DNA of 64,000 bases from Aliiglaciecola lipolytica (GTDB lineage Bacteria > Pseudomonadota > Gammaproteobacteria > Enterobacterales > Alteromonadaceae): positions 62,001-126,000 of the forward strand of contig NZ_JAHKPT010000009.1 in assembly GCF_018860635.1 (NCBI RefSeq). Reading direction: 5' to 3'. The notes under the pieces were generated by a model, which was given only the letters and a program-made list of their open reading frames with translations, had not been told where the DNA came from and searched no databases. Positions 53,642 to 62,787 of the stretch are shown here, piece by piece. Numbering within the stretch: the stretch's first letter is position 1; every line of letters starts with the position of its first letter. A program made the translations under genes and the position numbers.

Positions 53642-54443
53642 ATATATCTTGTTATTGCTCAGCCCGTTATTTCTTATTGCTATTGGCATAGAAGTGCGTA
53701 AACGCAGAGAAAGTTATTCATTAAAAGAGTTTGGTTTAAACTTAGGTTTAGCCTTGTCTCATCAAGCAACAGACATACTTGCTATGCTCGCATTAATGCC
53801 ATTTTTTTATTGGATACATAGTAATTTTGCTATATTTACCATTCAATTAAGTCCCCTATGGTTAATTTTAGCATTCGTATTACAAGACTTTTTATACTAT
53901 TGGTTTCATCGTGCTAGTCATCAATGCAATTGGTTATGGGCAGCTCATGTTGTGCATCATAGTTCCACCAATATGAATTTTTCTACTGCTATGCGGCAAA
54001 GTCTTTTCTATCCCATTGTTGGCATGTGGATATTTTGGCTTCCATTGATTATTTTGGGTTATACGCCCGAGTTAGTATTGGCAGTGGTAGCCTTGAATCT
54101 GGCATTCCAATTTTTTGTGCACACCGAACTTGGTCCCGAATTCAAAGTACTTGGTAAAGTGTTTAATACACCAACTCACCACTGCTTACATCACGCCAGT
54201 AATCCACAATATATTGATAAAAATTATGCTGGTGTACTCATTGTTTGGGATAAAATTTTCGGAACCTTCGTCAGCAGCGATGGCGAAGCTCCAAATTATG
54301 GCGTGACTGAACGTCAATATAAGGTGTCATTTTATGATGTGGTATTCACACCATGGCGAATACTATTTAACAAAGTAAGACAGCAAAAAAGTGCCTTTTG
54401 TGCTTTGAAATTATTATTCAACAAACCCCGCAACTTACACTAG
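53631..54443 (+). CDS. Sterol desaturase / fatty-acid hydroxylase family protein
   Basis: Membrane di-iron oxygenase-type protein of 270 residues. Four or five hydrophobic segments and the three histidine boxes: WFHRASH (about 97), HVVHHSS (about 108) and THHCLHHAS (about 185). Family enzymes hydroxylate or desaturate lipids and sterols with oxygen. Paired with the SRPBCC-like gene. Terminator 45 bp later. Substrate unknown. Confidence 0.87.
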   Translation: MSVEYILLLLSPLFLIAIGIEVRKRRESYSLKEFGLNLGLALSHQATDILAMLALMPFFYWIHSNFAIFTIQLSPLWLILAFVLQDFLYYWFHRASHQCNWLWAAHVVHHSSTNMNFSTAMRQSLFYPIVGMWIFWLPLIILGYTPELVLAVVALNLAFQFFVHTELGPEFKVLGKVFNTPTHHCLHHASNPQYIDKNYAGVLIVWDKIFGTFVSSDGEAPNYGVTERQYKVSFYDVVFTPWRILFNKVRQQKSAFCALKLLFNKPRNLH

Positions 54444-54488
54444 TGTTCTATTAACTCCCAACTAAAAAGCAAGATTTCTAGCAATAAA

Positions 54489-54513
54489 AAAGCCCCGATT
54501 TTATCGAGGCTTT
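54489..54513. terminator. Bidirectional terminator
   Basis: AAAGCCCCGAT / ATCGAGGCTTT hairpin between converging sterol-desaturase and PEP-CTERM genes, with A and T runs on both sides. Confidence 0.8.
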
Positions 54514-54535
54514 GAATAATTTAAATAGTACTTAA

Positions 54536-55123
54536 TTAAGCGTGATATCTTTTTCTTCCAACCAACGCTAATAAACCTAAGCTAAGCAATAAAACGGAAG
54601 CTGGCGCAGGTACTGCTACAGAACCAGATTGAGTTTCAATTTGAAACTGTGCTTGGGTTCCGGTGAAGTAGAAAGTGTCATTACCGTCACCAACATCATA
54701 ACTGATTTCAATACTATTGGCGGTAAAAGACAATGCTTCAGGAACGGCGATATCGGTTAAATTTCCTGATATCCATGACAATCCTGTAATTGATTCACCG
54801 GCATCAAAAACGATATTGCTAATAAAAGCAGTGAAAACTTCAAAATCGAGGTTATCTTGTGAACTGAGAGTAACGATGTTTGTTGTCGGGTCGAGATCGA
54901 TAAATACTGAACCTCCAAACCAATCGCTGTCATTACTCAACAAGTCTGTACTGTCTAATTCGTTACCCGCTCCAACCGATGCATTTAAGTCTTCATAAAC
55001 TAATGGGCCAGCGTCGAAACAACAATATGGAAGGTCACTTTCAGTGCGAAAATCACCGGAAATAATAGTGGCATTAGCCACGCCCGCAAAAAGTAAAGCA
55101 ACTAAACATAACACTTTATTCAT
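54536..55123 (-). CDS. PEP-CTERM (VPAP-type) surface protein
   Basis: Exported protein of 195 residues with a signal peptide (LFAGVANAT) and a beta-rich middle with DPTTNIVTLSS and SFTANSIEISYDVGDGNDTFYF. The C-terminal tail AVPAPASVLLLSLGLLALVGRKRYHA is a PEP-CTERM sorting signal (VPAP variant) for exosortase. Convergent with the sterol-desaturase gene. Role unknown. Confidence 0.85.
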   Translation of the reverse strand: MNKVLCLVALLFAGVANATIISGDFRTESDLPYCCFDAGPLVYEDLNASVGAGNELDSTDLLSNDSDWFGGSVFIDLDPTTNIVTLSSQDNLDFEVFTAFISNIVFDAGESITGLSWISGNLTDIAVPEALSFTANSIEISYDVGDGNDTFYFTGTQAQFQIETQSGSVAVPAPASVLLLSLGLLALVGRKRYHA

Positions 55124-55636
55124 TTTTAAAACCTCATAAATGATACAACTGTTAAAACAAAAGCAATAGTCAGGCCAATATTTTAAACGGTTGATAAATA
55201 ACGATTATTTATCAATTCACGTTTTAGAATAAAAATCTATTGTAAATAAATCTGACAAAAAATCTCATCTCTATCATATACTTAAGTATAATACCCAAGA
55301 TATTATTGAGCGACCATATTTGGCTGTTTTTAAATTTAAGGTTATCGATTCAGATATATCACTACTAGTGAATAGTGTTAGTCGTAAGCACTTATTTTCA
55401 AGTTTAAGCGCAAAAAACAAATATCTAGCTTCGCTGCAATTAAAATTTTGTTTACTAGCATTTATTTCTTTTCACCTCCTCCCGAGTTTAAGACTAATAG
55501 CATTACGCACTGCAAGCTCGTACAATACGAACTAAGCGTTCGTCGATCTTAAGCTGTGAAACGCTACAATCATATTGTTTATTTAGTCGCTAACGTTGTG
55601 CCACTTTATTGTTATCAAATCACCAGAAGGTTTGTC
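55124..55636. other. AT-rich intergenic region
   Basis: About 510 bp between divergent PEP-CTERM and DUF1439 genes. Nothing but promoters is expected. A 71-codon plus-strand ORF starting with TTG at 55320 has no ribosome-binding site and odd composition, and is not accepted. Confidence 0.5.
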
Positions 55637-56191
55637 ATGAAAATTTTATTTGTAATTGGAGCTTTATTTCTAACTGGGTGTGCCAGCACACAAGGCTTAT
55701 CGGTTTTTTCATTCTCAAACGCTCAAGTGCAATCATTACTAAGCCAACAACTCCCCAATTTAAGCGAAAAGGTCAATGTAATGGGGTTGCCTGTAGAGCT
55801 GAACGTTAACAATCTAAGTGTTAATATTGGTCCGGACAACCGGGATGTCATCGCCCTTGGCGTTGATTCCGGTGCAGAAATAAACGCCTTCGCATTTAAA
55901 TATCCAGTACGTTTAATGTTGCAAATCGAAGGTAGCCCTTCTTACGACAGTGATAAAAAAGCAGTATATTTACAAAACCTTAAACTCGTCGACTCAACGG
56001 TTGAAGCGGGTAAATATAAAGGTAATTTGAACCTATTAAATGACCAAGTAATGAATCTGATTAATACATTTTTAGCGACCACACCAGTGTATAAATTAGA
56101 TATGGCAGACCCTAAAGTTGCGCTCTTGAGCAAAGTCCCTTTGAATATAAAAGTGGTAGAAGGTGCGATTCAATTGGTGCCAAGTCTTTAG
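55637..56191 (+). CDS. DUF1439 (YceB-like) lipoprotein
   Basis: Lipoprotein of 184 residues starting at the ATG at 55637 (AGAAGG upstream; the earlier ATG at 55556 lacks a site). Lipobox LFLTGC. DUF1439 signature: SFSNAQVQSLLSQQLPNLSEKVNVMG, VNIGPDNRDVIALGVDSG, and the C-terminal PLNIKVVEGAIQLVPSL. The family is a single envelope domain of unknown function. Single gene. Confidence 0.85.
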   Translation: MKILFVIGALFLTGCASTQGLSVFSFSNAQVQSLLSQQLPNLSEKVNVMGLPVELNVNNLSVNIGPDNRDVIALGVDSGAEINAFAFKYPVRLMLQIEGSPSYDSDKKAVYLQNLKLVDSTVEAGKYKGNLNLLNDQVMNLINTFLATTPVYKLDMADPKVALLSKVPLNIKVVEGAIQLVPSL

Positions 56192-56353
56192 TTTAGATTT
56201 GAAATCGTCGAACCCGCTATTTAGGTTCAACGAAAGCATAGGCTGCACCTTCTGAGTAATATTTGTTTATTTTTTATTTATAAGTGACCTTGCATTTTTT
56301 CAGTTCGTCCTTATTAAAGCTAACAATTCAACAAGAGTATATTAAAAAGTTTC

Positions 56354-56905
56354 ATGTGGACTTGGCGGGCGTTTATTTTAAGCATGTGTATTGCACTTTT
56401 TGCGGTACTAAGCTCCCCTGCCCGCGGTTTAGAAATCTCACTGCATAGCGAAAATAAAACAGTACATATTAGTGTTTATAATCACAACATCGATAATCCA
56501 ATCAGTGTTGCTAAACTCAACCACACCACTCAAATTTTGTCGTCGGATTACCTGCTTATTAAACGAAATAACAGGTTAAAAGAGCATAACAATCAAGTAG
56601 GCGATGACTTTCGCTCGGAAATTCCTCCTGAACATATTAGATTTAATCGTGACATACGCTGGCCCCCATTCGAACGCTCAGCATATAGCGCTTTTAGCTC
56701 TTCAATTCAAAACGAACCTATATTTGTTTTAGCCTACGAATTTCTCCCCGAAATTTTAGGCCGTCAGCACTTTTTAGCACCATTAACACCAAGTGTTGAT
56801 ATTCCTTGGTATTTGCGCCCCGATGCGGCAAGTAATCAAAGCAAATTAAATGGCTGGAAAGACGCAAACACGCTTTATACCGGCACCATTACCTACCTAA
56901 GTTAA
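56354..56905 (+). CDS. VemP-like secretion-monitoring arrest protein (candidate)
   Basis: Secreted protein of 183 residues with a Sec signal peptide (MWTWRAFILSMCIALFAVLSSPARG). No enzymatic domain. Near the C-terminus, residues 165-175 read LNGWKDANTLY, close to the VemP arrest motif GWKETNAMY of Vibrio, and the distance from the Trp to the end (15 residues) is similar. It sits directly ahead of secD-secF, as VemP sits ahead of secDF2 in Vibrio alginolyticus. In that system translation stalls when export is slow and the stall opens the secD ribosome-binding site. A matching RNA element is present at 56908-57046. Overall similarity is low, so a divergent member or a convergent analogue is possible. 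Confidence 0.72.
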   Translation: MWTWRAFILSMCIALFAVLSSPARGLEISLHSENKTVHISVYNHNIDNPISVAKLNHTTQILSSDYLLIKRNNRLKEHNNQVGDDFRSEIPPEHIRFNRDIRWPPFERSAYSAFSSSIQNEPIFVLAYEFLPEILGRQHFLAPLTPSVDIPWYLRPDAASNQSKLNGWKDANTLYTGTITYLS

Positions 56906-56907
56906 AA

Positions 56908-57046
56908 CGTTCTCGCGCTGATTAGAGCGCACTTTTATTAATTGTACTTTCAGTACTGAATTTTATTTTGCATTGGCGCGAATCCGCGCCCTTGCCCCCT
57001 AAATGATAGTCGCTTCAAAGCGCTTCATTTGGGTAAAAAGAGAACG
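56908..57046 (+). promoter_or_regulatory. RNA element that can hide the secD ribosome-binding site
   Basis: CGTTCTC (56908-56914), starting 3 nt after the VemP-like stop codon, is exactly complementary to GAGAACG (57040-57046), which overlaps the secD Shine-Dalgarno region 4-10 nt before the ATG at 57050. Between them are hairpins at 56915-56930 (GCGCT/AGCGC), 56975-56990 (GGCGCG/CGCGCC) and 57011-57022 (CGCT/AGCG). A ribosome stalled at the end of the upstream gene would cover the first arm and free the secD start. Confidence 0.62.
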
Positions 57047-57049
57047 AAT

Positions 57050-58885
57050 ATGCGTAAAACAACTGCAAAACCCAAGCATACTTGGCAAATAATAGTGATC
57101 ATTGTCACTGTACTCATTCTGGGATTAAATGCGATTCCAACACTATACGGGAGCAACAACGCGTTATTGATTAGCGCGCAAACCCCAACTCAATCACTGC
57201 CGTCGCCACAACAGTTGCGTAATTTAATGCAACAAGAAGACATTCAAGTTAAACAAATTATCAACGGCGAAGTAGACAGTAAGATCGTTATTGAAGGAGA
57301 CGATGAAACACTGTCACGGGCACAGCAGCAGCTAAAAAATAATTTAGGTTCGGCATACCAAGTCCGCTTGAGAAGCCAATCTGCGGCCCCTAAGTGGCTC
57401 GACGAACTAGGTATGTCGCCGATTAAATTAGGCTTAGATTTAAGCGGTGGTGTGCTCTTTGTACTGGAAGTGGATATCCACAAAGCTGATCAAGAAAGAA
57501 TAGAAAGTGCCAAAGACGAAGCCCTGCAAATCATTCATCAAAATAGTTTGCGCGGTATGACTGTCAAGGTTGCTGCTGATGACGAGGATTTGACGAGCAA
57601 AATTAACTTACATTTTTTGAGTCATCAATCCGGCAATGTGAAAATAGTAGTAAACGAATTACAGAAACGTTTGCCGGGCATAACTTACACATCTGTTGAT
57701 GATAACAACGGCATTTTAATGTATTCCCAACAAAGCCTTAGCACATTTCACAGTGAAACTATGGCCCAGGCAATTACAACTCTACGTGGCAGAATTGAAG
57801 AGTTAGGAATTACCGAAGCAGTTACGCAACGACAAGGAAAGAATCGTATTCGTGTGGAATTACCTGGGGTTAAAGATCCAGAACAAGCCAAACGAATCAT
57901 AGGAGCGACAGCCTCATTAGATTTTTATGAAATAGCTGGCGATAGTGCAATTGGAACTAAAACCTTTCGCGATGAAGACGGTCGTCATTTGCGGGTAGTT
58001 TCAAAGCCCATTTTTACAGGAGCGAGTATCGAAAATGCCAGCACAGGTCGCGACGAAATGGGCGTTGCCTTGGTGAACCTGTCGTTAGATGCTATTGGCG
58101 GTCAAAAAATGTCAGCGTTCTCCAAAAACAATATTGGCAAGCCTATGGTAGTGGTTTTTTCTGAGTACCACAGAAACGCTGCTGATGAGATGATCAAAAA
58201 AAGCAAAGTCATCAGCGTTGCGACTATTCAAAGTCAGTTGGGTAACCGCTTTAGCATCACTAATTTAGAAAGTCATCAGGCGGCATCTGACCTTGCATTA
58301 CTCTTGCGCGCAGGCTCGTTAGACGCTCCCATTACTATAGTTCAACAACGCACAATTCAAGCCTCTTTGGGGCAAGACAATGTCAACAACGGGATCATGG
58401 CATTAGCCATTGGTTTAGGCATTACGTTGCTATTTATGGGCTTGTGGTATCGAAAACTCGGCTTAATTGCTAACACCAGTTTGGTGCTTAACCTAGTGTG
58501 TTTATTGGGCTTAATGGCATTGTTACCAAATGTGGTGCTTACCCTCCCCGGTATTGCTGGTTTGGTATTAACCGTGGGCATGGCCGTAGATACAAATGTG
58601 CTAATTTTTGAGCGAATAAAAGAACAGCGAAGGCGTGGACAAAGTAACTTCTCAGCCATTGAAACTGGCTATAAAGAAGCATTTTCGACGATTTTAGATG
58701 CAAATATCACCACAATGATCACCGCGTTAATACTCTTAAGTATTGGCTATGGCCCAGTAAAAGGATTTGCCATGACGTTAAGTCTAGGTATTTTAACCAG
58801 TATGTTTACCGGTGTATTTGTTTCCCACGTTTTAACCTATTTGGTGAAACCACAAATTGCGGTATCACATAAGGAGCTCAGTTAA
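57050..58885 (+). CDS. secD: SecD, second Sec translocon-accessory copy
   Basis: Protein-export subunit of 611 residues in the inner membrane. With SecF it pulls secreted chains out of SecYEG using ion gradients. N-terminal span, P1 domains, the motif IKLGLDLSGGVLFVLEVD, RIEELGITEAVTQRQGKNRIRVELPG, and a six-span RND core with GMAVDTNVLIFERIKE and ILDANITTMITALIL. No yajC or tgt upstream, so this is the extra secDF pair seen in marine gammaproteobacteria. TTG at 57029 rejected in favour of ATG at 57050. Confidence 0.95.
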   Translation: MRKTTAKPKHTWQIIVIIVTVLILGLNAIPTLYGSNNALLISAQTPTQSLPSPQQLRNLMQQEDIQVKQIINGEVDSKIVIEGDDETLSRAQQQLKNNLGSAYQVRLRSQSAAPKWLDELGMSPIKLGLDLSGGVLFVLEVDIHKADQERIESAKDEALQIIHQNSLRGMTVKVAADDEDLTSKINLHFLSHQSGNVKIVVNELQKRLPGITYTSVDDNNGILMYSQQSLSTFHSETMAQAITTLRGRIEELGITEAVTQRQGKNRIRVELPGVKDPEQAKRIIGATASLDFYEIAGDSAIGTKTFRDEDGRHLRVVSKPIFTGASIENASTGRDEMGVALVNLSLDAIGGQKMSAFSKNNIGKPMVVVFSEYHRNAADEMIKKSKVISVATIQSQLGNRFSITNLESHQAASDLALLLRAGSLDAPITIVQQRTIQASLGQDNVNNGIMALAIGLGITLLFMGLWYRKLGLIANTSLVLNLVCLLGLMALLPNVVLTLPGIAGLVLTVGMAVDTNVLIFERIKEQRRRGQSNFSAIETGYKEAFSTILDANITTMITALILLSIGYGPVKGFAMTLSLGILTSMFTGVFVSHVLTYLVKPQIAVSHKELS

Positions 58886-59859
58886 TGACAACACATTTAA
58901 TCAACAACTCATCAAGTAATAATGAGTCCAATGAAGGTAAAGGTTCAACTCAAACCGTTTCTCGTTTTAGCAAGTATCGTTTGGCGGGCTTTTGTTTGGC
59001 TATGGCTTTGATGGTAATATCTGCATTGGGATTAGGTCTGCGCGGGTTAAATTTGGGATTAGATTTTACTGGCGGTTATTTGACCGAATTTACCACCAGC
59101 CAGAGTATCGAAAAATCACACATGCAAAACCAATTAGCTGCGCAGTTAACTGGCGATTTTGAACTCAATAGCAGCATGACAAATACCCATTGGACTATTC
59201 GCCAAGGGGATGACACAACGGATGTAATTGATAAACAGTGGCTAAATCAATTTGCCAACCAAAGCGGTTACGATATTACACCTCAGGATTCGGTTTTTAT
59301 TGGCTCCCAGGTTGGATCTGAACTGATTGATAACGGTGGTTTAGCCTTGATCGTAGCGGCAATTGCTATGATGGTATACCTAACTTGGCGCTTTGAATGG
59401 CGCTTAGCCTGTGGTTCATTGGTCGCTTTAGTACATGATGTTTTAGTTGTTCTTGGGCTATTCGCCTGGCTCGGTTTGACCTTTGACTTAACTGTGCTTG
59501 CTGCCGTACTAGCCATCATCGGCTACTCACTCAACGACTCTATTGTAATAGGCGACAAGCTCCGTGAAGTAATGCGCGCCAAGTCCGGCTTAAAGATGAA
59601 TGACTTAGTCAATACCGCAATTAAATCAACATTAACGCGCTCACTGATAACCTCAGGCACAACACTGGCTACAATAGGCGCCATTTGGATATTCGGAGGA
59701 CAGCCATTACAAGGTTTTGCCATTGCGTTATTTGCAGGTGTTGTGTTTGGAACACTCTCTTCAATTGCAGTGTCGGCCACAATCCCGCAACTAATAGGTT
59801 TAAATCCAGCATTCTATCAACATCGTGCCCAGGAATTACTACTCAATGATGAGCCATAG
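58885..59859 (+). CDS. secF: SecF, second copy
   Basis: Partner of SecD, 324 residues. First span, LGLDFTGGYLTEF motif, six-span RND core with VALVHDVLVVLGLFAWLG, LAIIGYSLNDSIVIGDKLRE and STLTRSLITSGTT. Overlaps SecD by TAATG, so translation is coupled and the same upstream switch should control both. Followed by a terminator. Confidence 0.95.
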   Translation: MTTHLINNSSSNNESNEGKGSTQTVSRFSKYRLAGFCLAMALMVISALGLGLRGLNLGLDFTGGYLTEFTTSQSIEKSHMQNQLAAQLTGDFELNSSMTNTHWTIRQGDDTTDVIDKQWLNQFANQSGYDITPQDSVFIGSQVGSELIDNGGLALIVAAIAMMVYLTWRFEWRLACGSLVALVHDVLVVLGLFAWLGLTFDLTVLAAVLAIIGYSLNDSIVIGDKLREVMRAKSGLKMNDLVNTAIKSTLTRSLITSGTTLATIGAIWIFGGQPLQGFAIALFAGVVFGTLSSIAVSATIPQLIGLNPAFYQHRAQELLLNDEP

Positions 59860-59890
59860 CTATCGCTAGATAGAACCCAGAATCAAGATT

Positions 59891-59918
59891 AAAATGTCCA
59901 CATAATTGGACATTTTTT
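59891..59918 (+). terminator. Intrinsic terminator after secF
   Basis: AAAATGTCC, 8-nt loop, GGACATTTTTT, 31 bases after the stop. Confidence 0.88.
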
Positions 59919-59947
59919 GCTTTGAAGTTGCAGTAAAGGTATTAGCT

Positions 59948-60048
59948 AGACACCCATGATTGTTAGCTGGAGATATTAGATATTAGCGAGACACCCATGA
60001 TTAGCTGGACACCCATGATAGAAGGTATTAACTAGACACCACACCCAT
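59948..60048 (+). repeat. Cluster of GACACCCAT repeats
   Basis: AGACACCCAT at 59948-59957 and 59989-59998, GACACCCAT at 60008-60016, and a broken AGACACCACACCCAT at 60034-60048. All lie on plus in about 100 bp of otherwise plain intergenic DNA between secF and the ureohydrolase. The rest of 59919-60303 shows no gene. The same element flanks the RAYT gene 1.3 kb away. Confidence 0.8.
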
Positions 60049-60303
60049 AACAAAATTTTACAATGGGTTAATGAACTGGCGTCATATTTCGAGTGTTATT
60101 ATCAAGTGCAGCAGATATACGGCTTGGCAATCTGAGCCTGAATTTCTATCTGGTTGGCAAGATTCAGCATCCACTTAATCAAAGCAGAGTAGCTCCTGAC
60201 GATTTACCATAAAACAAACAGGATAGCAGGTGCCTGCAGGTGGATTTATCATTCATGGCAATTTAAAGTGGTGCTAATGATATGAAACTTTGAGTACGCC
60301 ACT

Positions 60304-61128
60304 ATGAAAAAACCGCAAGATAAACCATTATCTAAAGATGACATTGCTTTACTGAACATGCCATTTGACGCTTTTTCGTCACATCTGAAAGGCGCTGCTT
60401 TGGGACCAAAAGCAATACGCACAATGATGGAGTCGGGCTCATCAAATTCAGCTACTGAGTTGGGGCAAGAGCTTAATGATAATCCTAGGTTAGTGGATTC
60501 CGGTGAAGTGTCTTGGACACAAGAAGTCGACGCATTTGAAGCGCTTGAGAAGGTCATTGATAAGATAGCCTTGCAAGGTGCGAAACCCCTGACTTTTGGT
60601 GGCGATCACTCCATTACTTATCCGATTATTAAAGCGTTGGCAAAACATCATTCTGACATTACTATTTTGCATTTCGATGCTCATCCCGATTTATATGACA
60701 TTCTTGATAACAATCCATTATCCCACGCCTGCCCTTTTGCGCGAATCATGGAAAATAAGTTGGCCAATCACTTAGTACAAGTAGGGATCCGCACCTTAAA
60801 TCAACACCAACGAGAACAAGCAAAACGCTTTGAGGTTGAAGTACACGAAATGACCCACTACAAAGGCGCTCAACAAATCAACATTACCGGCCCTGTATAT
60901 ATAACAATAGACATGGATGCACTGGACCCAGCCTATGCCCCAGGCGTATCTCACCACGAACCAGGTGGTTTAAGTGTACGCCAAATATTGGATGTTATTC
61001 ATCGCTTAAACGTACCCGTAATAGGCGCTGACATTGTCGAATACAATCCCATACGTGACATAAACGATATGACCGCTATGGTTGCCACTAAGTTATACAA
61101 AGAAGTCTGCGGTAAAATGCTCGAGTAG
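60304..61128 (+). CDS. Ureohydrolase (arginase/agmatinase family)
   Basis: Cytoplasmic manganese hydrolase of 274 residues that releases urea or formamide from guanidino or formimino compounds. Metal motifs complete: GGDHSITYP (His), DAHPDLYD (Asp-His-Asp), and DMDALDPAYAPG (Asp-Asp). The closest type by layout is agmatinase or a related family member. SHACPFAR matches the usual SHGTPFRR region and may mark specificity. Stand-alone gene between RAYT repeats. Exact substrate uncertain. Confidence 0.88.
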   Translation: MKKPQDKPLSKDDIALLNMPFDAFSSHLKGAALGPKAIRTMMESGSSNSATELGQELNDNPRLVDSGEVSWTQEVDAFEALEKVIDKIALQGAKPLTFGGDHSITYPIIKALAKHHSDITILHFDAHPDLYDILDNNPLSHACPFARIMENKLANHLVQVGIRTLNQHQREQAKRFEVEVHEMTHYKGAQQINITGPVYITIDMDALDPAYAPGVSHHEPGGLSVRQILDVIHRLNVPVIGADIVEYNPIRDINDMTAMVATKLYKEVCGKMLE

Positions 61129-61150
61129 TAATGTCTTCGTTAATTATTAA

Positions 61151-61176
61151 GACACCTAATTATTAAGACACCCATA
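61151..61176 (+). repeat. RAYT-side repeats, left flank
   Basis: AGACACCTAA (61151) and AGACACCCAT (61167-61176) in plus orientation, 200 bp left of the RAYT gene end. The gap 61129-61376 has no gene. Confidence 0.75.
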
Positions 61177-61376
61177 TATATGAAAATATATATGTTCCTC
61201 TAAGTTAATACTTGATGACTACGATGCTTTAGTTTCCTTGAGCTTTAGGAGGTTCTATATATATTCTGGAGGGCTAATGGTCATTTTCAAATTGATAATG
61301 TCTCTGTTTTAACATTCCAAAGACAACAGTGATTGCCAACTTTTGCTGCAATATTGGTAATTTTAGGTGTATGACT

Positions 61377-62357
61377 TTAAATTTGTCTAAGCAACACTTT
61401 TGCTTTTCCCATGCCTCGTATTCGTTGATGTTTTGTGTTGCGCTTAAATTGTTGCAGCATATGTTCACTGCCCACTGCAATCGAAAAATGCTGTTCAAAT
61501 TCAGTGGTAAGAGTAAACCATTGCTCTGAATTGATACCTAAATTATCTATAATGGAGCTTTCTTTTGCCTTTAAGTGTCCCACTTTATCGTCTCGAATAA
61601 ATTGACCGGTGCGAACCACTAACTCACAATAGTTAATTAAGCTGAAGGCGATACCTGAGGCCATATTTTTTTGATGATTACCGACAAAACGCAGCAGTGA
61701 ATCAGGTTGTTTACCCGTTTTTACAGCGGCGATACGCTGGAAAATACTGGTATGTTTGGAGGTTTGCGGCGTACTTTCCATTTTCGCTCGAATTGGGTTC
61801 AAGTCAACGTATGCCATACAGGCAATAACGGCTCGTTGGTCTAAGAGCGCTTGAGATTTGAATCTTCCTTCCCAAAATCTGCCTGTACATTCATCCTCTT
61901 TGTTTGCTTCTCTAGCAATGTACTCGTTCAAATCACGCATAAACCAACTTATGTCATACAAGCGTTTACGATTTACTTCGGCAATTTGATCCACCGTGAG
62001 CTGCTCATATTCGCTTAGCTCTTCACCGCGCATGAATTTTTGCGTAAGCAGAGTGCCTCTGTGTAATTGATGCCAGCGAGTAAGTACCTCTTTTTCCGAC
62101 CAACTCTCAGCAAGGTTTTTATCTACAAACAACACCACGTGAGTATGATTGTTCATAACCGCATAAGCCGCGATATCGATAGCAAAGACCGAACCTAAAA
62201 ATAATAGACGAGATTCCACCCAGCCTCGTCGATGCTCATAACTTTGCCCGGTAAATTTATTTTCACCACATAAAAATGACTGTCTTACACATCTGGATAC
62301 ACAATGATAATAAGGAGTATCGATTAAACTTATTTGATTTTTTCGAGCTTGCGGCAT
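61377..62357 (-). CDS. REP-associated tyrosine transposase (RAYT, TnpA_REP/Y1)
   Basis: Single-strand DNA transposase-like protein of 326 residues. HUH motif His71-Thr-His73 in MNNHTHVVL and candidate catalytic Tyr146 in RDLNEYIARE, then CTGRFWEGRFKSQ and VDLNPIRAKM, all hallmarks of the family. RAYTs are mostly domesticated and move or maintain short palindromic repeats. Here AGACACCCAT repeats face the gene from both sides. Complete, no frameshift. Confidence 0.9.
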   Translation of the reverse strand: MPQARKNQISLIDTPYYHCVSRCVRQSFLCGENKFTGQSYEHRRGWVESRLLFLGSVFAIDIAAYAVMNNHTHVVLFVDKNLAESWSEKEVLTRWHQLHRGTLLTQKFMRGEELSEYEQLTVDQIAEVNRKRLYDISWFMRDLNEYIAREANKEDECTGRFWEGRFKSQALLDQRAVIACMAYVDLNPIRAKMESTPQTSKHTSIFQRIAAVKTGKQPDSLLRFVGNHQKNMASGIAFSLINYCELVVRTGQFIRDDKVGHLKAKESSIIDNLGINSEQWFTLTTEFEQHFSIAVGSEHMLQQFKRNTKHQRIRGMGKAKVLLRQI

Positions 62358-62517
62358 ACATCATCCTTCCTTGGTTGATTGAAGACTTTTAAGTTTAGCC
62401 GAGAGTTGAGAATGTAATAGTATTGAAATAGACACATGAGCATAACCTGTTTCAAAACTGAAAGGTTTTAAACTTAATCCAGCCGTAAAATTGTTTACTT
62501 CAAGTTGTCATCCAAAG

Positions 62518-62561
62518 GTGGGTGTCTTGATAACGGCCTCAATAACTAAGCATGGGTGTCT
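62518..62561 (-). repeat. RAYT-side repeats, right flank (inverted)
   Basis: On minus: AGACACCCAC (62518-62527) and AGACACCCAT (62552-62561). Their opposite orientation to the left-flank copies makes the RAYT gene the centre of an inverted repeat arrangement. The remaining 62358-62787 shows no gene. Confidence 0.78.
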
Positions 62562-62787
62562 TAATAGTGAGTTTGGCTTGAAATCAAAATGGAAAGGCAA
62601 GTGATAGCGTTTGCGCAAGCAATGTTAATTTTGAAGTATATAACCGAGTTGTCAGTGTGACAGTGACTGACGGAGAACAAATTAACAAATGCCTTAAAAT
62701 GTTAAATTTAGCCCGCCAGATTTTGAGCTCTTTTAATTAGAGAACCATCGGTATTTAAAAGTTAATTGTCAGTATACCTTCCATTAC

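Noticed and set aside
55320-55535. 71-codon plus-strand ORF
   Set aside because: TTG start without ribosome-binding site, composition like translated intergenic DNA.
59948-60048. CRISPR-like array of short repeats
   Set aside because: The repeats are only 9-10 bp, spacing is irregular (10-31 bp between units) and no cas genes are near; they belong with the RAYT.
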